64,000 nt of DNA, taken from Chalciporus piperatus. Taxonomy: Eukaryota; Basidiomycota; Agaricomycetes; Boletales; Boletaceae. The notes under the pieces were generated by a model. The model was not told the DNA's origin and did no database searches. It saw nothing but the letters and a program-made list of their open reading frames with translations. The stretch covers positions 248,001 through 312,000 of the forward strand of contig JBBPTG010000010.1 in NCBI GenBank assembly GCA_038093975.1, read 5' to 3'. Shown piece by piece: positions 35,466 to 45,070 of this stretch; the stretch's first letter is position 1, and each line of letters opens with the position of its first letter. The translations under genes were made by a program, and so were the position numbers.

Positions 35466-37295
35466 TCACCCACCACCATATCCACTCACCACAGATCCCT
35501 ATCACAGATCCCCACTGTGTTTTCGCAAGCCGGTAAGCTTGTTTGAGTTCGCCAGCATCTCATGACACCTCCTGCACCTCACAACACCTTTTCACGAGCT
35601 TCACTGGTTTGCCTGTGCATTCCTTGGGACATGCTGGGTCTGTCCACCATCATAAGTAAGTTCATTCCCCCACCATCTCTGCTTCCTCTCTCATCACCAT
35701 GCATAGCTGTACCTTGCTTGACATGATCACCACCCTACCATGCTCCCTGGGTCTATCCAGCTCCATAGTAGTAGTTATATGTATAGTACATGTTGTAGTC
35801 AGTTGTCAATATACTGGTTTTCAACCAATATGTTTGATTTGTGTGAAATGGAAGTGAAAGAATAGCTGTAATAGGATGGAGAATAGGCTGAGATTATGAG
35901 CAAATTGTAGGTATTATCAACAAATGTCTGCATATATCTGTTCAATTACCATGCATTTTGGTAGATAATTTTATGGAAATATAAGGAAATTTTCACAAAA
36001 CCAGTGAAAAACAAGGGGGGGCTAGTTATTTTCAGAGAATTGTGTGAAATACTGAAATATGACCAATACCAGATATTATTGGATATTTCATGGAAATATC
36101 AGCTATTATCAGCTATTATATATAATTATCTGGGAGAGGTTTTTCCTGATGAAATGCGTGACCGCGGGGACAAAAACGAGCCGAGTTCACGATGCAGCAG
36201 CATAGGCGCACGAACAGAGTCGTGTGGCCATACAGCTGCATTGAGGACTCGACAAGTCGAGCAGGAGCATTGGAAAGCAGTTGGAGATGAAGAAGACAAC
36301 ACATCAAATGTGTCAAATCAAAACCAAGTGGTGACAAAGTTGAGGAGTCGAGCGAGACAGGCCAGGGCTCAGGCCTAAGGCCCAAGGCCCACCAATAATG
36401 AAGCCTGAGCCCTGAGCCCAATGAAGCCCTAGAGAGGGCCGGGCCAGGCCCGGGCTTCAAAAGCCAGGCCTGGGTCGGGCTCAGGGCTTGAGCCCGAGCC
36501 TTGCACATCACTAGACACGATATATCCCAGAACCGATGCAAGTTGTTCTGCTTGAATAGCCAGGCGGACTGCGGCCGAAAATCAGCTGCCTGAATGGCCT
36601 TTCATGGAAAATAGCTTGCCTGGACGGCTGAAGGCTGAAACCATCGCAACCACCATGTGTTCGGCCTCAATGACAGCATTAACAGGAATTTGAACATCTG
36701 GCAAGACAGGTTTGGTGGTTTGATTGCGGAAGCGCAGCACCTCCTCCCAAAAACGTGCCTGGACATAGGTTGCCAACAGATCATTGAGATAGAGGGCGAA
36801 GTTGGTATCAGTTAATTCCTCAGAGGTAACATGAGGTGGGTCCATAGTGAATCAAGGGAGTCGTGGTGTAACCCTCGACAGATAGGTAGAAATGGGAGCA
36901 TCTGCGGGTCCTTCGGGGCCGTCGGGTCGGTTCCTCGGGTCCAATGGGCTATCAATATCCGGCCGACACTTTGGGAATACATCCATGACAGGCATGGGAA
37001 ACCCATGTGCTTGAACTCTGGAGCAAAGATAGGCTGGCCGAAAGTCAGCCTTCTCCATCAAACATCTGATGCTCACTAAAGTTGAAACATACACTTTGTT
37101 GGTGTACTTCGGCTGCAGATTACAGGCAGCCATTGGAGAGGCAGGACAATGGCCTCCTGCAGCAATGGTCTCCCTGAGGGAGGAAGTGGTGAGTATGGAT
37201 TTGCACACTTCCTGCAGGAGTGTTAACAGCCAAACAATAGGCTGTAGTGAATCGGTTGATGGCATACAAATCAATCGCTCACAACGATCTGCCAC

Positions 37296-38237
37296 ACATC
37301 CCTCTGTTGGATCGGGTCATCTTGCTGATTATTGTGAGCGATCTAGAGGATGGCCAGCTCCACCAGGAAATTTCAATGACACCTGGGAGCCAATTGCATA
37401 TAATGCAACAAACATCGCTGAGGTGCGGCCAAGCATTGTCGGCCATGGATTTGCAGCACAAGTGGTGGTTAGAAGGCAGCAACGGCCTGCCTGGTGACTA
37501 TCGTCGGCAGGAGTTCAGGGACTTCATCGGGCCGGCAGAGGCTTTCTTTGGGGTGAGTTACCAGAAGTATCTTGGGTTAGCACTATGGGTACTCAAAATC
37601 TGGAATAGGGACCGCTCGCCCTTGAATGCTGATAATAGCTGGGCTTCAGGGCGACATCGACGAGATGCAATAGAGCTTGCATGGGCAATTCGTGGAGGCA
37701 GCCATGACTTTATGAGAAATGAATAGGAGCTTGGTGCTGACATGGAACAGGGCGAGAGGGTTGATAATGCTCACCCAATGGATTCGTGAGCAGGAGGGTA
37801 GAACCCATGCAGAAGAGTCTGGGGATAGGTAGAATATTTTAAATATGCCAGCCAAAGGACTTGTACTCCAGCCGAAACTCGTATCACAGTGAGCAAATGC
37901 AGCCAGCCCTGACAAACACTCAACATTGAGTAAACCTAATATTACAGTACATTGTAGTCGAAATGCACGATGAGAATGAAACATAATCATGAGCATGTAT
38001 CTAAGAAGCATAACAAAGTATTCTGCAAAGATTGTGAGCCGATGAAGAGGAGAATTAACTAGCTGACTCACAATGGTTCCTCGGCCGCTTTCTCAAGCTG
38101 GTGGGCAGGGTCTGTGTAGGGGTGGACATACTACATGGCAGACCCTCAGCAAGGCACCGATGACAAGGCCGAGCCAATGAGCCTCCATTGCACAAGAGCT
38201 CGTCGGCTGCCTCACACTGTTCGCATAGCTCTCCACC
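37296..38237. other. unresolved coding-like region inside KDZ element
   Basis: Open frames occur on both strands. On the minus strand they could be upstream exons of the TET/JBP gene (or a separate cargo gene). On the plus strand 37247-37726 reads FRDFIGPAEAFFGVSYQ and LALWVLKIWNRDRSP, which also looks protein-like. I cannot decide between them from sequence alone. Confidence 0.35.
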
Positions 38238-38663
38238 TCAAACCCCCACCCCCAATACAGCCTCAAGGCCCCTAGGCGGCAGCCATAGGTTCGATGGTCC
38301 AGCGAGAGGGAGATCAACAGGTGACCGAAGAATCGGCCGAGGGGTTGATGGGCCCATGGGAGCAGGGGGGGCCGGTGGGTTGGCAGCAGAGGCCAACCCT
38401 GAGACGCGTGACGCAACTATGTCCAGTGAGTCGCGGATGGCGTCCAAGACAGGTGGGGAAAATGGGGAGGCACTGGGAGACATAATGCCTGCAGTCAGCT
38501 AGAGGATGATCAGTCGAATGATAGACGATCTGAAGAACAGCTTTGTACCGCTGCCTGCAAAACCATGTGTGCCCAGGTGCGACGATGGGCGAGATCATCG
38601 ATCTCCCTGAGCTGTGGGCGAGCAAGATATTCGAGAGCATTTCGGCTGCTAGAGGGGTCCATG
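38238..38663 (-). CDS. 5' exons of a minus-strand cargo gene, possibly the TET/JBP gene
   Basis: Two blocks. The first starts at an ATG at about 38663 (MDPSSSRNALEYLARPQLRE, then RRTWAHMVLQAAVQS). The second, 38483-38238, reads PPVLDAIRDSLDIVASRVSG followed by a Pro-rich stretch. Both have the codon texture of real exons. They lie upstream of, and on the same strand as, the TET/JBP exons, so they may be its N-terminus, but no junction could be proven. Confidence 0.42.
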
Positions 38664-38895
38664 GCGATGTTAGATATAGATTCAGAGGATTGGAAGGCGA
38701 TCTGAATCATCAGTCGGCCGTCAGGATTGGCCAATGGGGCTGGCTGGGCGAGGGTGAGTCTAGACCTCGGGAATCAATTAGGGTCTTTGATTGATTGATC
38801 AGAGCTTCTTAGTGATTCCGGAGTATGCCTAGTGGCTTGCTTTGGATCAGCCCATGCCTACTCAAGGACAAGGTTTGCATGACCCTGTTCCTACA

Positions 38896-40385
38896 TATTT
38901 ACAATCAATGCATCGGCCCATCCCTACCTAGTGACACTGATTGCATCGGCCCATTCCTGCCTAGTGACAATAGGTATATCGGCCCATTCCTACGCATTGA
39001 GGCTCAACCCATTGGCCCATTCCTACACATTGACACTGATTGCATCGGCCCATTCCTACCTAGTGACAATAAGTATATTGGCCCATCCCTACACATTGAC
39101 ACTGATTGAATCGGCCCATTCCTGCCTAGTGAAAAGAGGTATATTGGCCCATTCCTATGCATTGAGGCTCAATGCATCGGCCCATCCCTACGTAGTGACA
39201 CTGATTGCATCGGCCCATCCCTACCTAGTGACAATAGGTATATCGGCCCATTCCTACGCATTGAGGCTCAATGCATGGGCCCATCCCTACACATTGACAC
39301 TGATTGCATGGGCCCATCCCTACACATTGACACTGATTGCATCGGCCCATCCCTACACATTGACACTGATTGCATCGGCCCATCCCTACACATTGACGCA
39401 GATTGCATCGGCCCATCCCTACCTAGTGACAATAGGTGTATCGGCCCATCCCTACACATTGAGGCTCAACCCATTGGCCCATTCCTACACATTGACACTG
39501 ATTGCATCGGCCCATTCCTACCTAGTGACACTAGGAATATCGGCCCATTCCTATCTAGTGACAATAGGTATATCGGCCCATCCCTACGCATTGAGGCTCA
39601 ACCAATTGGCCCATTCCTACGCATTGAGGCTCAATGCATCGGCCCATCCCTACACATTGACACTGATTGCATCGGCCGATCCGTACCTAGTGACAATAGG
39701 TATATCGGCCCATTCCTACCTAGTGACAATAGGTATATCGGCCCATTCCTACGCATTGAGGCTCAATGCATCGGCCCATCCCTACACATTGACACTGATT
39801 GCATCGGCCCATCCCTACACATTGACGCAGATTACATCGGCCCATCCCTATGCATTGAGGCTCAACCCATTGGCCCATTCCTACGCATTGAGGCTCAACC
39901 CATTGGCCCATTCCTACACATCGACGCTGATTGCATCGGCCCATCCCTACCTAGTGACAATAGGTATATCGGCCCATCCCTACGCATTGAGGCTCAACCC
40001 ATTGGCCCATCCCTACACATCGACACTGATTGCATCGGCCCATCCCTACCTAGTGACAATAGGTATATCGGCCCATCCCTACCTAGTGACAATAGGTATA
40101 TCGGCCCATTCCTACGCATTGAGGCTCAACCCATCGGCCCATCCCTACACATCGAGGCTCAATGCATCGGCCCATCCCTACACATTGACACTGATTGCAT
40201 CGGCCCATTCCTACGCATTGAGGCTCAATGCATCGGCCCATTCCTACACATTGACACTGATTGCATAGGCCCATCCCTACACATTGACACTGATTGCAAC
40301 GGCCCATTCCTACACATTGAGGCTCAACCCATCGGCCCATCCCTACCCATTGACACTCAATCTATCGGGCCATGCCTGCTGTAGG
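38896..40385 (+). repeat. 33-bp minisatellite, right array (~45 units)
   Basis: Tandem 33-bp units with constant core ATCGGCCCATYCCTA and three alternating variable halves: ACATTGACACTGATTGC, CCTAGTGACAATAGGTAT and CATTGAGGCTCAACCCAT types. Inverted relative to the left array. Two of the variable halves are themselves short palindromes. The 3n unit length creates long false open frames on both strands. Confidence 0.96.
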
Positions 40386-40544
40386 AGACATGATTCAGTG
40401 GCCAATGCCCACCCCTAAACATTTCCTGCATCGGCCGCTCCCTACACATGGAGGGTTTACACATCGGCCTATCCCTATTCTCTATGGGCCGAACCCTGAT
40501 GCAGGCAGGACTGGGTAATTAGCACCAGTCGGCCAGGTCCTACC

Positions 40545-40721
40545 TCAGGGAACCTTTGTGTTGGCCATTCCCACTGCCAGGGCACAATGGTACATTGGCT
40601 GATCCCTACTCTACGTGTACATTCTATTACTAGCCGATCCCTAACCTAGGTGACCATACACCAGCGGCCAATCGTTAGCCGGCCAGTAGAGCACGGCCTA
40701 ATTGGTGATCGGCTGGCCTTG
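40545..40721 (-). repeat. right terminal inverted repeat, outer unique part
   Basis: Reverse complement of 16804-16980 with scattered mismatches; ends GCTGGCCTTG. Confidence 0.88.
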
Positions 40722-40732
40722 CTGTACGGCCT

Positions 40733-43166
40733 AACGAGCTGAATGGGCTCGTCTCGTTCCAAAAAGCGAGTTCCACCGCCTTGGTTTATTGTCCGATTTC
40801 ACTGCGAGAATTGCCAAGATCCGTCAATACTTTCATGATCAGATCAGTGCCGCACGCAACGCAATCTATAAACTTGGGGCTCCTATCAAAGGTGCATTGC
40901 CAGAACAACGCCTGAAAGCCCTTTCTCTGGTACCTACCTTCGTAAGCGACTGGCTGCGAATTCAGAATTTCAAGCGGTTGACATGTCTTCCCAGAACTCC
41001 TTCGCTGATATACTGGGTCCTCTGGGATGCAACATATTCACGATCTTGACCGTCGACCTCTTGCATGAAGTTGAACTTGGGGTTTTCAAGTCAGTGTTTA
41101 AACATCTCTTGCGTTTGCTGTATTCTATCGACCGCGATGCCATCAACGTTCTCAATGTTCGGTACGTCATTGTCAATATTGTTACAAATGTCTGGCTGAC
41201 ATCTTGGTCATGGTAGCTTCCATCAAATCCCCTCGTTTGGGCTAGGATCAATTCGGCGCTTTCCTCCTGACGTTTCAGAAATGCAACAGCGCGCCGCTTG
41301 GCATTTTGAAAATGTGCTGCAGGTAGGTCATTGCTGTCCATGAGCTGGTTCAAGCGAGGAGAACTCACGTAGTGACTCTAGTGTGCGATCCCTGTCTTCG
41401 AGGGTCTCTTTCCTCGTGAACACGATGATGTTGTGCGCATCTTGTTGTTCCGCCTTGCTCAGTGGCACGCCCTCGCGAAGCTTCGAATGCATACAGAGCA
41501 ATCTGTCGAGTTCCTCGAGCAAGCGACCAGACTCCTTGGGCAGCAGTTACGCAAGTTCCAAGAGTATACTTGCTCATCTTTCAAGACTACCGAACTACCC
41601 TCAGAAACTGCAGCACGATGGAGACGAACGGAATCGAAACTGAAGGCCCAAACAGACAATACTACATCGAAGGCTTCCCGAGCTCAGGCTACTGGTACGG
41701 GCGGTGCTGCACGACCGAAAACGTTCAATCTATCGACATACAAGATACACGCTCTTGGTCACTACCCGAATACAATTCGTTCGCTGGGAACAACAGATTC
41801 ATACACCACTCACTGGATCGTAAGCTCCGAGTGGTATTGAAAAGTATGCGTGATCTCAATGTATTTCTTGCAGGGAGAACTCGCTCATAGGCAGTTGAAG
41901 AGGTTCTACCAGTGCACCAATAAGCAGGACCCTACGAGCCAACTCTCAAAGCAAGAGAGACGCCTGACTCGCGCACGCCGTGAGGTAGATCCTGACGGAA
42001 TATACTTCCAGGAAGCAGGGCCCGAGGACAGTGGACCATCGACTCTATCGGAGCGTTACCACCTGGCATCTGATTCCCGTCAGACTGTTAACTTAGCTGC
42101 GTTTCTGGGCGAACACTCTGGTGATCCAGCAATTAAAGTGAGTTTCTTCCAAGCCATACACGATCAGTTCCTTGATTACCAGCCTTCTCAGGAGTTCATT
42201 CCGAAGCTCAAAGACCACCTCCTCACTCGTCTACGAAACCTAGAATATGATGGTGACGAATGCATCTTCACCCCAGACGAGCGACATTCAATTCATTTTG
42301 TCGATGGTCTCAACCGTATACCCATGCCCAGACGCCTGCAAATTAACTTCACTACTTATGACATTCGACGCGCCTACGATACACTTCGCCCTGGTCATGG
42401 TGGTGTGGTTATGCTGCACTCCTGCGAGGAAGGCTCCGATACCCACCCGTTCTGGTATGCCCAGGTGTTGGCTGCTTTTGTGTTCCGTGTCCACCACAAC
42501 GGACGCGAGCACACTAAGGATGTACTTTGGATTCGTTGGTTGGGAGTGGTGCCCGGCTACCACTGGAGTATTCAAAAGGCCCGGCTCCCAAAGATAGGCT
42601 TCGTTCCAGACTCGCCTGGAGCGTTTGGTTTCGTCGATCCATCACTTGTGGTTCGAGCATGCCATCTTATACCAGTGTTCGCGGAGGGCCGGACAGACTC
42701 GCTTCTTCGCCGTGGTCCATCGCTCGGACGTGCGAACGATGACATCGATGATTGGGTTGCATACTACGTCAACATGTAAGTAGCTTCCAATGAAGGAACT
42801 ACTGCTCATCTTAAAGAATCTAGATTTGCGGACCGTGACATGTATGCAAGGTTCACGCGGGTTGGAGTTGGGCACGAGGTTCAGAATCCAGTGTTGAGAC
42901 CAACAAACGAGCCAGCGGAGGAGGTCGATGTTGAAGAAGAGTCTCTGAACAATCGAGACGATCGCTCGGATAGCATAGGACATGGGCCGGAAGAGGAGGA
43001 AGGAGAGCCTCTGACGTATAGTGGCGATACTGAAAGCGACAATGATGATGAAGGTGATGAAGAAAACAACAACGGAGGGGATTCAGACAGTAGTCTGGAG
43101 GAAGACGAAGAGGTTGAAGAGGCCTCTGATGGTGATGGCAGCGATGCAGACGACTTCTCGTTCTAA
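40733..43166 (+). pseudogene. 5'-truncated Plavaka/CACTA-like transposase
   Basis: C-terminal two thirds of a Plavaka-type (CACTA-related) transposase common in agaricomycetes. Exons: about 40733-41161 with one frame change near 40942, 41217-41322, 41382-41819, 41874-42775, 42824-43166. Typical blocks: YKLGAPIKGALPEQRL, VDLLHEVELGVFKSVFKHLL, IPSFG...FPPDVSEM, CAIPVFEGLFPREHDD, LAQWHALAKLRMHT, KTFNLSTYKIHALGHYPNTI and GELAHRQLKRFY. The C-terminus is acidic (Glu/Asp runs), as usual for these proteins. The frame opens only about 12 bp after the right end of the KDZ element, with no start, so the N-terminal part is missing; the KDZ insertion is the likely cause. Confidence 0.75.
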
Positions 43167-43929
43167 AGGGACTCGAATACGATCACTAGTTAGTCACTGT
43201 GTAGCATTATAGGCCCTGCAGGAGATACTTCATGTGGAACCGAGCCACAAGTTGACGCGTCGGGCAAACAGGGAGTGGCCACTAGCCATGGCCCATGAGA
43301 AGCTTAGCTCATTTGGATGCTCCTGCGGCAAGCCGTGCAAGAGTTTGTAGATCCATCATCAGATGCAAATGGCCTCCCAAAGGCCGAAATAATTCGATTT
43401 CGTTCGCACCCACATGCCATCTGCCATGCCATAGGTAAAGGCTTGCAAAGGTTTATACTCGCTAGAGAAAAGGATAGTGAATGACTAATCTCCGAGCTTT
43501 TGGTACGAGAAATGCAATTGGATTATAATGGATTGGCAACTTACATCATTTAGGGGCGATCGTCCCGCGCTTCATGTTGTTACTCGAGTGATCTACTGTA
43601 GTGTATTCACATGTACTGCACGGGCCACCCATGTATTTTTGGGACCAACTAACCTTCGAAATATTGGCATAGCACGGACCGTAGGTACACGTGATGACCA
43701 TCCAATTCGTACCTCGTGAGCTGTCCCCCCCTGCTTTCTACGACTCCAGTTACACTAGAATGTTTCAGACTCTCAGTGTCATCTAGCCAGGCTGAGTCGA
43801 TCGCGCCATGAAGCAAGATATCAAGACAGTTTATCCGACACGATCCCACGTCGACAGGATTACTGATCACATGTGGACACACGCTATAGAACCGCCGACC
43901 AACCTCGTTTCTTAAAGAGAGCAACTCAC
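43167..43929. other. non-coding region; start of an inverted duplication
   Basis: No complete gene. From about 43706 the sequence is the partner of an inverted copy at 54305-54637. It includes likely remains of the first exon of the alpha/beta hydrolase. Confidence 0.5.
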
Positions 43930-44882
43930 CCCCACGCGGTTGTCTCCATCCACGATGACACCCATACCATCCGCTACACAGTGGGGATCTCCCGCAGCCT
44001 CAAAGCGAGCCTTGTTGGTCCTCGGGAACAGCTGTTCCTCTCACACCTGGGAAGCTGTTGCCCAGGACCTTGCCAAAGCTGGTGGGAAGACTTATTCTCG
44101 TCAGGTTCTGTACCGTGGATCTCATCCTCTGATCAGGTTTCTTTGTTACGGCGCCCAACTTGCTCGGACATGGCAACCGGCCCACCGACGACTTCCATCT
44201 CAGCACGTTCGCCCAAGATCTGCACTGAACTTACTTCGCGAATGGACTCACTTACGACGTCATCATTGGTCATTCCTTGGGGGGAACTATCACCCTTACG
44301 CTTCTGCCACTCCTGGCAGCGCCTCAATCCGGAAAGACTGCCGTTGTACTGGTCGATCCTGGAGTCATTTTCGGCGATGAGGTGCTGGCGACGTTCGAGA
44401 CCTATCACTCGGACGAGATCCGGAACGTGAGGCACGCCGAGGCACACATGCAAGAACATCCTACCTGGACACGTCAGGATGCAGTGTCGAGGGTGATCGC
44501 GATGTACATGAGGAAGACCTGCCAAAGAAGATATTTGCGGTAAGTGATGACGCTATGAAGGTGTGAACGACTTGCGCAGATCGAGGAACTTACTATTTCG
44601 ATATAGCACATCAAACCGTTTGCATATAAGCATCTGTTCGACACGATGCCACCACACATCGAGATGACGGTCTTGCTGGCGGACCCCGAACTGAGCGATA
44701 TTTGTCCTCCAGAAATGATTCCTGATCACCTGCAGATTCGGAATGTGGTCATGGTCAAGGGGAGCAGTCATTGGATACAGCACGAAAATCCCAATGTGAT
44801 CGTTAAAACAGCGGTGGATGAGGTGAATAGGTTAACAGGGAACTCGGATTGGTCTCGAATTTGTATCTGGGGCGACGTTTAG
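43930..44882 (+). pseudogene. alpha/beta hydrolase, decayed
   Basis: Hydrolase-fold protein of the lysophospholipase/esterase-like type; substrate unknown. Visible: IHDDTHTIRYTVG, LVLGNSCSSHTWEAV, an intron at about 44082-44136, VTAPNLLGHGNRP, the nucleophile elbow IIGHSLGG (Ser near 44275), then FGDEVLATF, LLADPELSDICPPEMIP and the likely catalytic His in GSSHWIQHE. Breaks: a 13-bp segment at about 43988-44000 shifts the frame, TGA at 44226-44228 interrupts just before YFANGLTYDVI, and the frame changes again near 44512. A second copy of the 5' part lies inverted at 54305-54637. A non-functional relic is the simplest reading; unusual splicing could rescue some but not all breaks. Confidence 0.65.
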
Positions 44883-45070
44883 ATACTCGGTGGACCAAAC
44901 ATACTCCACGAGTATAGGGGTCAGTTTTCCATTTTTGTATCATAGTGATTAGCCCCTATCGTACTCGTAAAATTCTGTCCTAGGGGCGCTATATGGCATA
45001 CCCATCTTGCTCTTCAACTCCCTTGATCCATTTCCTCTCATTATTTACGCTCTCTACGACATCTTTTATC

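Larger units (their letters stand above)
33733..36513. mobile_element. hAT-like non-autonomous element with 8-bp target duplication
   Basis: A 2,781-bp insert bounded by the 8-bp direct repeat gacacgat (33725-33732 and 36514-36521) and by inverted ends starting TAGTGATGTGCA. An 8-bp duplication and TAGTG-type ends are typical of hAT elements. Subterminal regions are crowded with GGGCTCGGGC-type motifs in both orientations. The interior has an A+T-rich tract (34070-34230), short gtgtag-rich tandem repeats and four hairpin modules. No transposase frame is present, so it needs a helper. It interrupts a TET/JBP exon. Confidence 0.9.
32745..37295 (-). pseudogene. TET/JBP-type 2OG-Fe(II) DNA dioxygenase, interrupted
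   Basis: Homologue of the TET/JBP family that oxidises 5-methylcytosine or thymine in DNA. Catalytic exon 33302-32745 (186 codons): HRD iron ligands (exon residues 90 and 92, in RATPLHRDSGS), second His in IIRHGVP (141) and the 2-oxoglutarate Arg in GSRVCLAYYMREN (150). The upstream exon 33525-33355 has SSRHGWRTANALF; the next, from 33577, has IVTDQAGHILLWYLP and is split at 33732 by an hAT-like insert, resuming at 36522 in the same frame (LASVLGYIVSGINPD). Further upstream, two in-frame TGA codons (36582-36584, 36852-36854) break an otherwise continuous frame. Convergent with the transposase gene, 156 bp from its stop. Catalytic residues are intact, but the gene as drawn is broken. Confidence 0.85.
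16804..40721. mobile_element. giant KDZ (Kyakuja-Dileera-Zisupton) DNA transposon, ~23.9 kb
   Basis: The ends 16804-16980 and 40545-40721 are inverted copies of each other at roughly 90 percent by eye, beginning CAGGGCCAGC on the left and CAAGGCCAGC on the right. Inside each end is a 33-bp minisatellite in inverted orientation. The interior holds a KDZ transposase (29246-32588), a convergent TET/JBP dioxygenase, several cargo genes and nested insertions. KDZ elements of basidiomycetes are known to be long and to carry TET/JBP genes; that is established family knowledge. I saw no clean target duplication: 8 bp outside each end do not match. Exact termini are therefore inferred from where the inverted similarity stops. 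Confidence 0.85.

Noticed and set aside
37247..37726. Plus-strand 159-codon frame as a separate gene
   Set aside because: Looks protein-like, but minus-strand TET/JBP-side frames overlap it and no start or splice evidence separates them; left as unresolved region.
38931..40384. Long open frames (445 and 369 codons) over the right minisatellite
   Set aside because: Explained by the 33-bp repeat unit being a multiple of three; open in several frames on both strands, no start context or splice signals.
16985..40385. CRISPR-like arrays
   Set aside because: Units are contiguous without unique spacers, the host is a eukaryote with spliceosomal introns, and there are no cas genes.
16796..40729. 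Target-site duplication of the giant element
   Set aside because: The 8 bp outside each inferred end do not match; a weak tgtac resemblance is not enough to claim.
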